From Sindora glabra (taxonomy: Eukaryota > Streptophyta > Magnoliopsida > Fabales > Fabaceae), in the NCBI GenBank assembly GCA_020226215.1, contig CM035229.1, forward strand, positions 79,501,343 to 79,565,342: a DNA stretch of 64,000 nucleotides, in the 5' to 3' direction. Position numbers and translations under genes: made by a program. Within the stretch, counting starts at the first letter, position 1, and every line of letters begins with the position of its first letter. A model generated the notes under the pieces. The model was not told the DNA's origin and did no database searches. It saw only the letters and a list, made by a program, of their open reading frames with translations. Shown here piece by piece: positions 38,480-51,274 of the stretch.

Positions 38480-39521
38480 TAAAATTCTGGAAGATCAAAC
38501 TCGTGCTTTCCTCTACAAGGCGTAAGCTAAAAAATTCACGATTTAGATATTATTAGTGTAGTTTGGTGTACAGAGAGTTGAGGAGTGATTGTTAAAGGTT
38601 CTTGCATGTATGTTCGAATGCACTTTACTATCAACTTACTTGCACCTTTGTTTTCATATGATGTTTTATAACAAACTTTGGCCTTATCGGTTTGATCTAT
38701 TTTACTGTCGTGGATATAATCTTCCTATCAAGTGATCGATGCTAGTTCCAATTCTAATGAATGGTTTCTATATGCTTTTGCTCGCTCAATGCTCGATCAG
38801 TCTCATTACTTTCTGAAAATTGAATTCGTGGAGTTAATTTAAATTTTATTCTTAAAGAAGTGGAGTTAAGTATCTGAGAGTTATTTGATGAGAGACAAAG
38901 CAATAGATCAATCACTCTTTAATTGGGTCAATGGCTAACATGGATATTTATATTGTACTATGTAACACGCAAGAAGTTGCATCTGAATCCCTTTCTAGAT
39001 AAATTTCTCATTTTGTAATGAAAAATATTATTTTTGAAATTTTGCCCCTCACTCAAAATCCTTCCCATCACATGCATATGACACAAATTGTCTAAAAGAT
39101 TTAATGTGACTGGTGTAAATTAAATTTATATTATTAATCATTTTATATTATTATATTAATAAAAAATTATTAAATATTTTTTATTATTAATAAAAAATTT
39201 TAATTACTATTATTTTTTATTTATTGAAAGTATAAAATATTTTATATTGATAATTTATTAAATTTAAATTCTTATTTAAAACTATTTAAATTTAATGAAA
39301 TTATGTTATTTAATTTGCACATAATGCATGCCAAAAAATGCAAAAGAATTGATAAAAATTTATTTTTTTAGTTTTTGTAAGTATATAATTGAGAATTCCT
39401 TTACAACTGAATACATCTTGATTTACATGACAAAAAAATGAATGTAAACATATCACACTCTTTAATAAATAATGTGTGGTTTACAAGAAATTTATTTTTT
39501 AGATGATAAAGGAATAGAGGT

Positions 39522-39539
39522 GAAAGATAAGATTTCCAA
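39522..39539. repeat. LINE target-site duplication, left copy
   Basis: 'gaaagataagatttccaa' (18 bp) is repeated exactly at 42942-42959. Unit B has a single copy at the matching site (about 55079-55096). Confidence 0.9.
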
Positions 39540-42500
39540 CCAAATCTTAATAGACCTTTTCACTTTGAAACCTATTGGTTAACCCATCCAAATTTTGCTT
39601 AAATTGTTCTAAATTGTTGGGTTAGAAATTTATCTTTCTATCATGTAATCAATGATTTTATTTCCTATGTTAAATGGTGGAATGTCTATGTTTTTGTTAA
39701 CAATTTCATGAGGAAAAAAAGGATTCTAGCTAGAATTAAACGTGTGCTGAATTCTTTAGCTTTTAATAGATTAGAAACTCTTCAAAGACTAGATAAATTC
39801 CTCCAAAATGATCTTTTGATCATCCTTAGGAAGGAGGAATAACTCTGGGCTATGAAGTCTAGATTAGATTGGATAATAGATGGGGGTTGAAACATATATA
39901 TTTATCATTTATCCACTATCATAAGAAGAAGGAAAAATAGGATAGAGGCTTTGAAGAATAATGTAGGTCTTTAGATGTACAATCCTTTAGAAATACAATA
40001 GTTTATTTTTCATAAATTTTGTTATAGATTCTAGACTACTCAAAGTTAATCTAGGTTGTTTGGTTATAAACTTGATAATTGGTCTATAAGTATTGATCAT
40101 TCTAAAGTAGATTCTCTTATTTTGATTCCTTCTGAGAATGAAATATGGACTGCTTTAAAAAATCAGAAGCCTATTTAAGTTCTTAGACTTAATGGTCTCC
40201 ATCCAAGTTTCTTTCAAAGATTTTGGCCCCAAGTTAAATTCTCCATCATAAATTGTGTGCATCAGGTGTTTTCTAGCTTTTATGTCCTTGATTGGTTTAA
40301 TATCACCTTAATTATTTTGATTCCCAAAGGCAAGTCACATGAAACCATTAATGACTTCAAACTAATTAGCCTTTGTAATTTGGTTTTGAAAGTCATTTCA
40401 AAAATTATTGTTGAAAGACTAAAGCCTTTTCTTAATGATTTGATCTCTCATTTTCAGTCAACTTTTGTGGCTAATCATAAACTAGCTGATAATATCATTA
40501 TTTTGAGGGAGTTAGTTCATACTATTGATAAATTTAAAGCTAAGGTTGGATATATGTTAGACATGGAAAAGGCTTATGATTCTTTAGGGTAGAGCTCTAT
40601 TAGGAATGTTTCAATTCCCTGAAAATTTTGTTAAATTAATTTTGAGTTTAATTTTTGGGGTTACTTATCAAATTTTATTTAATAGTGGGAAAATGAATCA
40701 TTTGATACCATGTAGAGGCTTTAGGCAATGAGATCCCCTTTCCCTATATATTTTCATCCTTTGTATGAAATACCTCCATGTGCTTATTAAATATAAATAT
40801 ACTCAAAAACTTTGAAATCCTATTAAAACTAGTAAACATGGAGTTGAGATTTCACACCTTTTCTATGCTAATGATGTAGTTTTATGTGCTAGAGCAACTC
40901 TAACAAATTGACATATGATTAATCAAATACTAAATGAGTTTGCTCTTGCCTCTGGACTAAAAGTGAACAAATCCAAATCTAGAGTGTAATTTTCAAAAAA
41001 TACTAATCCAAACATGAGAGACAATCTGAGTGAAGCTTTAGGAATCAAGCATAAAGGGAGTTAATGTAGATACTTAGGCATGGAAATAAAAGGAGAGTAT
41101 CATGCCTTAGATTTTCATTCGATATTAAATAAGCCCAGAGAGAGAATTGATTGTTAGAGAACAAAATATTTGTCCACAGCTAGTAGGATTATTTTGATCA
41201 ACTCCACTTTATCAGCTCTTCCCATTTACCATATGAGTTATTCAAAAATTCCTAGCTTAATTCACTCTTAGTTTGTTAGAATAATTAGGAATTTTTTACA
41301 GGGTAGCTCATATGATTCTAGGAAGATGGCTTTGGTTAGCTGGAATTAAGTAATTTTGCCAAAGTTTGCTAGTGGTTTAAGCATAAAAAATCCTTTTATA
41401 ATGAACTTAGTGTATTTGACCAAATTGGCCTCGTCTTTTATACATGATAATAGTAAATTATGGGTTCTTAGGGTAAAATACTTGACTACCAATGTTCATG
41501 GTTAACTTCATATTTAGAAAACTATTTTCCATAATTGGAAGGCATTAAAATCTATAAAGGATCTTATCTACCATTAGCAAAAATGGATTGTAGGTAATGG
41601 GGAAAAAATTAGGTTCTGGTCTAATAGGTGGTTGGATAGTGGAATCTTAAGAAATTTAATTATTGACCCCCTTCCAAGGTCCTCAGATCAAGAGCTCATT
41701 AAACATTATAACAGAGATGGTTCTTTGAATCTAGAAAGTTTACCCATAGAACTTCCTCCTAATTTAAAAGATGCTATTTACAAAACTCCATTTTGTGTGA
41801 TAAATAAGAATAATCATTTGATTTAGGGTTTATCCAAGTTTGGGCTTTGTACTATTAAAAGTGTCTATCTATTTTTGAAAAAACCTTTTTTGCATAATGA
41901 CAACTAGATAAATGGATATGAAAAATTAAGACATATCCTGAGATTTAGATTTTCATCTGGTTATTAGTCTAGAATAAACTTCCCACTCAGGAGTTTTTAA
42001 TCACTTAAGGTATGGACATTGCTTTGAACTACATTTTTTGCGATAGAGGAATAAATAATATAGCCCACCTATTTAGAGAATGCCCATTTGCTCAATCCTT
42101 CTAGAACTCTTTACCTGTTCCACCTTCATGGCAAAACTTCTTTCATTTAGATTTTTTGGTTTGGTTACACCAAAATCTCAAGACTAAAGAATTAAGTTGC
42201 AATAGTCTAGTCCTATGGCGATTAACTTTTACTTTTGCTCTTTGAAGTTTATGACTCTTGCACAATGAGAAAATTTTCAGATGTAACATAGGCAGTGAAG
42301 ATATCAAAGCTATTACTTTAAGTAAAACTTTTGAATTTTAGGCTGTTATGAACACCTACACAATCACTCAATAAACAAGTGGTGAATATTAGTTGGGAAG
42401 CCTTACTTGTGGGATTTTTTAAATTAAATACTAATGGTGCTGCTAAAAATAACCTAGGGAAGGTAGGTTGTGTTGCTATTATTAGAGATTGAAATGGTAA

Positions 42501-42941
42501 TTGAAAGGTAGGCTGCACGAGAGGTCTTGAAATCTACTCTAATTTTTTTATTAAAATTATAAGGTTAAGAGATGGGTGGCTTCTTGCTAAAAGCAAAGGT
42601 CTTTTCTTGTTTTTGATAGAATTGGATGCCATGTTTGTTGTTACTACTATTGTTAATGTTAACACTAATAATTTCTCTATTGCCAACAATCTAACTGAAG
42701 AATGTAAGGATTTGCTTTTCCAATTGGGCCAACTAAAGATTCAACATGTGTATAGGAAAGCAAATCAAGTAGTTGATTTGTAAGTTAAATCTACTATAAA
42801 TAATAATGGCTTAAATGTTTTTGAAGGTTCGCCTAGGGCTGTTTCTATTTTGCTAAACTCTGACATTAAGGGTGTCTATACCCTTAAACTTCTGTAATTT
42901 TATTTTTTGTTTAAATATTTTCGTTTTCTACTAAAAAAAAA
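39540..42941 (+). mobile_element. 5'-truncated L1-type LINE inserted in unit A
   Basis: 3402 bp between perfect 18-bp target duplications, ending in a short A-run (42933-42941). It starts near the end of the endonuclease domain (NRPFHFETYWLTHPNF frame). It continues through the RT domain (40257-40592: IILIPKGKSHETINDFKLISLCN, MLDMEKAYDSL) and the RT active-site region FYANDVVLCA at 40861, where the expected aspartate pair has become Asn-Asp. A zinc-binding-like region follows, and an RNase H-like end at about 42420-42780 (LNTNGAAKN, LIELDAMFVV, YRKANQVVD). Many stops break the frame. The matching site in unit B is empty, so insertion followed the duplication or occurred in this copy only. Confidence 0.92.
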
Positions 42942-42959
42942 GAAAGATAAGATTTCCAA
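42942..42959. repeat. LINE target-site duplication, right copy
   Basis: Exact repeat of 39522-39539, directly after the A-run of the LINE. Confidence 0.9.
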
Positions 42960-42994
42960 ATAATTTTTGCACAAAAGTCTAGCAATTTTGTGTA

Positions 42995-43724
42995 AAGTTT
43001 TAACAATTAGCTGATAACTAATAACGGTTAACTAATTAATTAGTTATTAATTGATAGTTAATTATATTAATTAATATAACCAGCTGATTGTATTAACTGT
43101 TTAAATGAAAATATTTGATAAAATCAGTTATTTATAATTAGTTATTTGTATGTAAAATAATACATAAAGATAAGAATATATTTTATAAGTTACTTGAATA
43201 TTTTTTATTTTAATATTTTAAATTCTATATATTATTTAATAGATTAATTTTTTTTATGAATAATATATTATCAAAATTTATTGTATATTTAATATTTTTT
43301 AAAAATAAATTAAAATAATTTTTAAATAATAATATTTATTTATAAGTGAATTGAAATTACCTTTTTAATGAAATGAACTTTTTTCATGAAAAATTTTAAT
43401 TCACTCGCATGTTCAACGAAGTCATGGTATTTCTTCACCCAATTATTGCTTCTAAAGAGATAGGATCAAATATAAAAGCTGTTAATATACAAAACACCAA
43501 CGAGTTTGTTTGAGAAATTAAATTTATCCATCAACTTATTGAAAATATTATCATTCTTAGTGTTTTTATAATAGCTAATTGAAAGACAATCAACTACTTC
43601 AAAACACTACAATTGACTAATTTAACAATATTTGACTGATTTAACAAGTCAACTAATGAAATATGATCTAATAAGTTGAAAGCCACCTATTTAGCTATTT
43701 ACTAAACATGTCCTGAATTTACTA
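42995..43724. mobile_element. AT-rich 0.73-kb insertion, unit A only
   Basis: Unit B passes directly from 'caattttgtgta' to 'tctctctcaaacc' (about 55133-55162), whereas unit A has about 730 extra bases. The left end is packed with 'ttagctgataactaataacggttaactaa' type palindromes and is related, in inverse orientation, to 13985-14130. The right end has 'tagctatttactaaacatgtcc'. It is likely a non-autonomous DNA transposon. Terminal repeats were not resolved. Confidence 0.5.
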
Positions 43725-45240
43725 CTCTCTCAAATCAAACGTCATCGTTTTCATCCTCGAAGGGTTGGGCAGCCTCGTATCGTAATGTCTTGAGAGATTG
43801 AGGGACGGAATTCCGTCAAAACCCAACCCATTGTCTGGTGAAATATATGCCCTGTTCTTCAGCTCTATCACTCGTTCCATTTCAGATGTAATAATGTAGT
43901 GTGTGAGTAAGAGAATGAGAGCAATGAGGAAAAGGGAAGTAACATTTTTGTTGTCTGGCAGAGTCCTAACACTTAAATTCGCACCGCCTGCTAATCAAGG
44001 GGGAAGATAAACCACCAATTCAAACTCATGTGAAGGGCAAATGGGGAGAAGGGAGCTGCTCAGAACGGGCTATTGTTGAATTGCAAGCGGTATTGGAGCC
44101 ACAACCCACTTGCCGAGATTTGCCTCCACAACTCTGAAATCGGCACTCTCTGTCGGCCTCCTTCCCCGCCTCCCAGGTTCACTCTCGCCATGTACATTTC
44201 TCCTTCAAAGCAACAATTCTGCAGCTCCCAGTAATTCTGGGCATTCTTCATTTTCTAATTCCAGAACTGTGACCAGAATTTTCCCAGTGTGATGCAGGAC
44301 AAGACCAAAAATCCTCACATACAGTAAGGCTTCTGTGATTTTACATCAGCTCTATGGAATTCTATTTTCATTCATTTTGGGACACATAATCCTGAAGCAA
44401 CCTATCTGTTTGGTTTTATGCTCCACAGGCAAGTGACATTCTTAGCCTAATGTAATATCTCCTTTGATCTTGCTCTCGTTGCATCTGTAATGTGTTGATT
44501 ATATGGTAAAATTAAGGTTTAATTCCAAAAGTTCATAATGGGTATTCAATAATGCATATGTTTAATGTTGGTACATATTATAGGAATTCCATTATCTATG
44601 AAGATGATTTAATTACGCCTGCTCAATCCATTCTGGTCTTGTGGTCCCCTCTTTTGTTTACCATTCTCCAAATCCAAAATATGACAATTTTAGGCATGAG
44701 TAACATCTGAACTGTTGCATTCTAATCAATAGTATCACTTAACTTCAACTCAGCTATCTTGATTTCGTAAACATACATCCATTTCTAATATTATCATCTC
44801 CACTACCATATTCCCCTCTATAAAATCTAAATCACCACTTGTACAAGTTGCAAAAACATCATCTTGTGAGTAGGCTAGTGCCATAACTTTATACCTATAA
44901 AATAATACAATTCTGTTTCAGTGGCACAACCTGCCATTTGACAATGTAACAAAAAAAGGCCTTTTGTTGGATCACAAAGTTGTGGCAATACCTTTCTCTT
45001 GATTTATGGATATCGGTCAAAAGTACCCTGATATTCCACATGTATGGAGGAGCAAACCACAAATTCCGAGTTTATGGTGGAGCATTACGATTGTTCTTTT
45101 AATCCAAAAAAGTAGCCGTTCTATCCCCACTTCTATCTTTTTGTTATATTCAAATCTATCTCTTTATAGTTTTTGCTATCTATTCGGTGATATGGTACGA
45201 TTTTCTTCGGCCTCTAGCGTCCTTTTTGAAAGATAGCAGG
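43725..45240. other. Unidentified duplicated tract (A copy), GC-richer than surroundings
   Basis: Retained in both units (B: 55150-56700) and less AT-rich than its flanks. In unit B an ATG at 55168 opens a frame beginning MSSFSSSKGWSALYRNAF; in unit A the same ATG is ACG and the frame soon stops. Small frames at 44110-44292 (with counterpart 55515-55730) and 45006-45236 (counterpart 56467-56697) are open in both units. The 45006 frame differs from its partner at about 18 of 76 residues, so there is no sign of protein conservation. I recognise no family. It may be the remains of a gene whose true exons I cannot place. Confidence 0.35.
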
Positions 45241-47428
45241 GTCATTATGATGTTAACTTGGTTTATATCTTGCCAAATCTCAATCACACCCTTTTCCTCT
45301 CTTCTTGCATTTGCTACAAGTTGTGAAAAATTATCCCACTTCTAAAATAAGATATAGAAAGTAAGAATAATAAAATAAGCACATAATTTTGTATGAAAAA
45401 TTTCCTAAATTAAAAAGGTAAAATTACAAGAAAATCAACAAAATCTTTAGTATTGAACTACAAAATGGTACAGAAAAAATCAAGATCTTTACTATTAAAT
45501 TGTAAAAAGTTACAGACTAATTATTTCATAATCCCAAATTTCAATTATACCAAATTCTTCCTCAAATAATCTTTTTGCCATAATTTTATTTCTTTCTCAC
45601 TATATATCCATAAATATATATGATGTAAAGAGTCTTTAGGTGGTGGAGTGACTATATATATATATATATATATAGCAAGCAAAAAATAATGACGAATTGT
45701 TATTGAGATTCAAAATCTAATGCAAAATAATCATCTTTTCTGCATTACCTATTATTCTTTTTAATTATTCTCCTTTCCTATTTTTTAAAGCCTTTTAATT
45801 TAAGTGAAACTCCGCCCAAAAAAATACTCCTTATCTTGACTTTTGACCCTACTTCAAAGTTCTACACCCTAATCATTTTAGCGGAATAACTCATATTCTC
45901 ATCCCTCTCATCGTGTGGGGAAAGACCCAAATAAGATATTTGGATTCGGAGTAAAGCGGTCATAGTAATTTTGTTTCCTATTACCTTCATGTTGTTACAA
46001 CCACTTCATATATATCTCTTATCAATTAAATGCACTCCGGGTTCTTCTTCTTCTTCCACCACAACACTCTCTTAAGGATCCCATTTAAAGAAACAAATGA
46101 GTCAAGCTACTTATAAATAGTTTGAAATCGACTTTTAAAAAAAGTGATTCAAAGTCGATTTTAAATGAGATGAGCTTGAATTTTATATTATTCGAGTTGA
46201 ACTGTTCATAAATTTAAACAAGTCTAATAATAAAAAATATATTTTTATTTTTATACTATATAAATTACATAGTATATGAATAGTTAATCAGATAAGTAAT
46301 TGTTTATATTTTATGAAGAAATCTGATGCTTTGATTGAAATAATTAATTTTTGCCAAGTGTAATTACTAGTATTATATGACAATTGTGTAAATATTTGTT
46401 AATAAATTTAATGGTCATAATAAATTTATATTGATAAATAAAATGAGATTAAAAAATATGATATTTTGTTTATTTATGAGAGATAAAATTTCATATAATC
46501 AAATTTAGATGAAATAATAAACTATTGAAGTAAAGTTGTATAAACTTGTTTAGGATCATATTTATTAAAAGTTTGAATTCAAATTTGAATATTCTAAGTT
46601 TGATGGGAAATTATGGTCTAATAATATACTATTCAAATAAGCTTATATTCAAATCAAGCTTAAATTTAAGTTTGAATTATTTGAATTTAATAATATTCAA
46701 CCCCAATTCAAGTTCATTTATTTTTTGCAAGTTCAAATTTGAGCGTATAGATATTTGACTCAACATGATTTATTTGCACCCTTAATCCTATTTTACTCGT
46801 ATTTGCGGATTAGGAGCTTTTTGGATTTTAGACAAAAACAATATATGCAGATGCTTTATCTAGTCTATTAACTAATACATGACAAGCTTTATGGTTGGTT
46901 TGGAAGAAAAGCAAATGAAAGGAAAGATTTATATTTTTCAATTTAGATTATTTTTAAGAAAAAACCATCGATCTTTATGATTTTCTTTCAGCTGAACAAA
47001 CAAGTAGCTAGTTTAGTTGCTATGTTGTATGCAGTTGAATTTTTTGGCATCATGCTTCTATTGATGCATAAATCACTCAAGGTCATTCTGTGTTATAGAT
47101 GTACAATTGAAGTTATGGCTCCATTTTTTTTTTGGATGATAATTTTTGTAGAAAAATTTTATTTCTTTGTATACAAATGAAGGAGTATCATGTGTTTCTA
47201 TATCTTGTGTTTAAAAAGATAAATCCTAGAATCATGGTAATGAAGGAAAATAACTTTCTCTTTGAAAAATAGGAAATTATCTTTCACAAATTCATTGCAT
47301 TTATCCTCAACATATCATTTCTATTTTTTTCATTCTAATAATTTATAAGTATATTCTTATGAAAAATATTTTGTACAAAAACAAATGGGGTAGTTATGTC
47401 TAACCTAAAACACTCTTTAACAATAAAG
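45241..47428. other. AT-rich duplicated flank, no gene
   Basis: Matches 56700-58650 in unit B. Includes a (TA)n microsatellite at about 45655-45674 that is absent from unit B. The short frames at 46546-46758 and 46977-47180 are AT-driven and have no family features. Confidence 0.55.
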
Positions 47429-49636
47429 TGTCAAAATGGTATTATTAAAGTGGATAGTATGAGTAAACTCTGTGGAGTAAGTAAGGGGTTATATCTGGTT
47501 ATTGGCTAGAATTTGCATGCATATTGGTATGGTTATGAGTCCTTATGGTGTAGATCTTGAGAAGCTCACCTTTCTAGCGTGATTCATAGCCAATAGTTGA
47601 AAGTCACATGTCTTGGCAATTATTCAGCCTTAAAGGTGCGACTTTCTATCTATATGATGTAGTCTTCTTGTGTGGATTGAAAGCTTCTGAGTGTTGTATG
47701 TTTGAACGAGGGGTTAGTCCAAATGGATCTGACTATTTAATTTGGATTAACAGGCCCAGAGTGGGGTATGATATCAGGCTCTTTGTTGATGTCAAGTTTG
47801 TATTGAGTTGAGGGATAAGATGTCCGTTTGGTTATATTATGTTCGTTTGAAATATTGATGTCATTTGCCCCCTTCTGTCTTCTAATCGCACTGTTTCGTG
47901 GTTTGAGGTATTTATTCCTATCCGTTAATAAATGTGTAGTTTTCAAGTAGATTTGGGCCATTCTTTTACTTTCTTTCATAACTATTGATGCCTTTTCTAC
48001 ATATGGACAGTGCTTTTTCTTCCTTTTAAAAGGTTTTTGTCTTCTATCTTTCATTATTTGTGACTTTGTTCAATTTCATAACCTTTTCCTAGGTCCTTCT
48101 AAGCTTATCTCCGATGGTCTATTGAGGCATTCTTTTAGTAGATCACTGGTAGTCATTGGCTTTTCTCCTTCCCCCAACAACTCTCGTATAGTAGTTGTAG
48201 TTTCACTGGCTTTCTCAGACACCCTTTCGGTGAGTTCTTCTCTTACTTTATTTGTTTTCCATTATCTGTTAGTTTGTGCTCTTCCTATGATCTATTATTT
48301 TGAAGTGCGCTGGTCTCCTCTCTCTCTCTCTTTTCCATTTTTGGTGATCAACCTGATTTTATTGATCTAAGCAATTTGAATGGTAGTGAGACTTCATCTT
48401 TGTCATCGTCAGATTTTGATTTTGAAGAGTTTTGTAAGCGTTATCACCTGAATCTCATTAATACCATTATGGTCATCAGTTAAGGGAACCTGATGGAATG
48501 GATAAAGCATGTCAGGTTTACGGGAATTATCCAACATTTAATTGGATTAACTTCAAGGTCTAAGACCAGATGGCTTCAGGTAAACAGATGAATCAAGAAT
48601 TTCTTGATTCATTCGATGACATGTGCTATTTGGACGAGTTCAGACGGATGAATCAAGAATTTCTTGTTAGGATGATAAGTGAGTATGTAACTATGACATA
48701 GTGTCTTTTTTCATGTTCTATGGTGATTATGGGACAAGGTTAGGATTGGGCCCTCCTTTTACAGCATTCCAATAAGAAGTACTTCGAGGTCTGAATGTCT
48801 TCATGACACAGTTGACTTTGTATGCTTAGGTTTTTTATGATTTGCTTTGAGATTTTATCGTAGGAGCTTGGATACAGTCTAACCTTAGACACATATTTTT
48901 TTCATTTTCTAATAAAAAATTTAGGGGATGGATGTATTTTTTCCAGAGACCTGGAAGGATTATTCTCTCAAAATTAGAATTCATCTTTAAGTATTGGAAA
49001 GATCTTTTTTCAAAAGAAGTGTGGTGCAAAAGGTCCGTCCTTTTTGTTTTGGTTTGCTGACAACAGTAACCTTATCCATCCCATTTACCGGGAAGAATGA
49101 GCCTTCTAAAATTCATTATTTGGACTCATATTCGGCTGTTGATCAAGAACTGATTGTCCGCTAGCTAAGCCTTGAATTGTTGGTTGCCCAAACGATTCTA
49201 AGTATGTTCTATTGTAAACTTTTATTTATGTTGTTATTATAGGCTTGTTAACTCTATTTTGTTTGAACAGATATTCTGCTTGGAAATAAGGAGTTTACTG
49301 AAGAGATGGTACGTGTAGATTAGTCTAGTTTCCAGTGCCTCAAAGAAAAGCATTCAAAAAAGAAAACACATACCCTGAAAAGTGCTAAAAGCTCCCCTAG
49401 AGCCTCTTCTTCAGGCAAAGAAAAAGGATCAAGAAAAAATCATAGAACCTGTAACAATGTTAAATCCTATACTTAATTCTCTTGCACTTGGACTTGGTGA
49501 CTTGAATATCTTAAGCACTGAGGTGATGGATATCCCTTTAGACAACTCTCCCCCAATTAATCATGGAAAAGAAAGAATGTATTTGCTCAAACAGAATCAT
49601 CAGGGAATTCTATTGGTGAGGTGCGATCAGATATGG
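47429..49636 (+). mobile_element. Truncated non-autonomous LTR retroelement (unit A copy)
   Basis: Starts with a 435-bp LTR (47429-47863) and continues into the same internal region as the fuller copy at 58651-62988, but stops at about 49636 where unit B begins. The internal plus-strand frames read like the gag-type 'putative gypsy transposon' domain: FRGWMYFFQRPGRIILSKLE and KYWKDLFSKEVW (about 48910-49020), all with stops. The 3' half and right LTR are missing because the duplication breakpoint cuts through the element. Confidence 0.65.
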
Positions 49637-49753
49637 GACTTCTATTGTGCTAATTTTCGATTTCTACCTTTGTAAAAGGAAAGTTTTGTCACTCAGTTGT
49701 ACAACGAATGAGTAATTTATCTCATCCCACTCTTTGTTAATCTGTCATTGCAG

Positions 49754-50099
49754 GATGTTTTATGGGCCTGGTGGGCCCTATGCGCTGTATGCTGGAAAGG
49801 ATGCTAGTAGAACCTTAGCAAAGATGTCCTTCGAAGAGAAAGACCTGACGGGAGGTATCTCTGGTCTTGGCCCATTTGACGCCTTGCAAGATTGGGAGTA
49901 CAAGTTTACTAGCAAGTATGTGAAGGTTGGAACTGTCGAAAAGCTGGTCCCAGTAGGTGAAGGAGAAGCCGCTGGGGAACCTTCTGAATCAACCGCCTGC
50001 GATATTGATGCTGCTAAACCTTCTTAAGATGGCCCATCAGAAAGTGCTGCTGTTAAAAGCGATGACACTCCTACAAATGCTCATGCTGATAAAGAGTAA
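49754..50099 (+). pseudogene. MAPR exon 2 remnant, no exon 1 or promoter
   Basis: Copy of MAPR exon 2 including its acceptor site (cag at 49751-49753). Relative to the intact gene it has a 6-nt in-frame deletion (two codons lost just after GLGPF), a 21-nt deletion in the C-terminal repeat and a premature TAA at 50025-50027. The ancestral stop is still present at 50097-50099. Exon 1, with the membrane anchor, start codon and promoter, lies outside the duplicated segment. The frame can be extended upstream only into intron sequence, so no normal protein can be made. Confidence 0.9.
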
Positions 50100-51274
50100 T
50101 TGCTGAATTTTCTCACTGAAAGACTTACGCTTTACTCGGTGAATGAATGTGGTGGGCTGCGAGTTAGAATTTTAGTTGCAGCTGGGGGTTTCTGCATGAA
50201 TGTTTAATTTGTTAAGTAATAACTTGTTAGTAGCAAATTCCTGTAATCCTGAGGTTCAATCTTTTCCCTTTGTACTCTATATCATATAAGACTGTGTAGC
50301 GGCAGCATATCAATGACATGAAATAATATAATATATTGAACTAGTGTAAAAGAAATCCAGGGGAATGGCAAGAAAATGCAATTTTCTAGAATGTGACTCA
50401 AGAAAATGATGGTTTTTCTTTCTGGTTGAAAATATATGGATTGGTACGTTTTTGAGCCCACAAATGACTTTCATGATCAAAATACTGATGAACCAGTTGA
50501 GATAATTATCTTTCAGTCTGATTTGCAATCTGAGATTGTTTGAAAAAGGTATGAAATTTTACTACTTTCTTATTAGTCATGGGTCCAAATTTTAATATAG
50601 GTAATTGATTGAAATTAAATTTTCTGATTAGGTTGTGTGTGCAGCGCATATTACGACTTAGTTTTGGATTTGGGTTTGGGTTTTATGCTAACCATAATTG
50701 ACGGAGTTTAAAACATTGCGGTGTATTTGTATTTGATGCCTGAAATTGCTCTGAAGAAGAATTTGGATGGGCGAAATAGATAAAACAGCATTTAGAAGAT
50801 GTCTTTTGATTAAGCTGGTGCAATTTTTGGGGTTATTGCAACCACTCTATTATAAAGGTCAGTTTCATTGTGGATGCGATTTTTAGGCAACAAAGAAAGT
50901 AAAGGGTTTTACTTCCTATGGATACATATTTCTGTAAAATAATTCTATTTTTTTTTGTAATTTTTTGCATAAAAAGATCATTTTTGCATAAAAAGAAAAT
51001 ATTTCAAAAATTTTCTTAACACAATTTTTTTTGGATAGAGATAAAATCCAAGTGAAAGAATCGAGAGTGTTTAACTTAAATAATATATAATATTATTTGA
51101 AGGTTTTATTTTCCTTTACATTTTAAATTTGATTTTAATTATTTATTTTTGTGTGTTTAATAGTTTAATCATTTAAAAAATCCCACATGAAAGATTTAAT
51201 TTAAATTAAAATACAAGTCAAAATTAGTTAATAAATATGTACTCGATATGAGTAATTTCTTTCTTAAATAACCT
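50100..51274. other. Duplicated MAPR 3' flank (unit B), no gene
   Basis: Counterpart of about 32101-33300 in unit A. AT-rich, no coding signal. Confidence 0.6.

Larger units (their letters stand above)
31612..49636 (+). repeat. Unit A of large tandem segmental duplication
   Basis: Homologous anchors to unit B, in the same order and orientation: 31612/49643 (MAPR intron 'gctaattttcgatttctacctttg' type sequence), 31728-32100/49754-50099, 32100-33060/50100-51050, 33400-34600/52000-53190, 37670-39539/53225-55095, 43725-47428/55150-58650 and 47429-49636/58651-60755. Unit A is about 18 kb because of insertions absent from B. Stripped of these it is close to 11 kb, the size of unit B. Identity varies, roughly 85-92% by eye. 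Confidence 0.9.

Noticed and set aside
45006..45236. 76-codon frame, with a same-length partner at 56467-56697, as a conserved small protein
   Set aside because: About 18 of 76 residues differ between recent duplicates, too many for a constrained protein, and there is no family or splice support.
45655..45674. TA repeat as an origin or regulatory site
   Set aside because: Simple microsatellite absent from the other unit.
49382..49675. 97-codon frame across the duplication junction
   Set aside because: Chimeric: retroelement internal sequence fused to MAPR intron; no start context or family.
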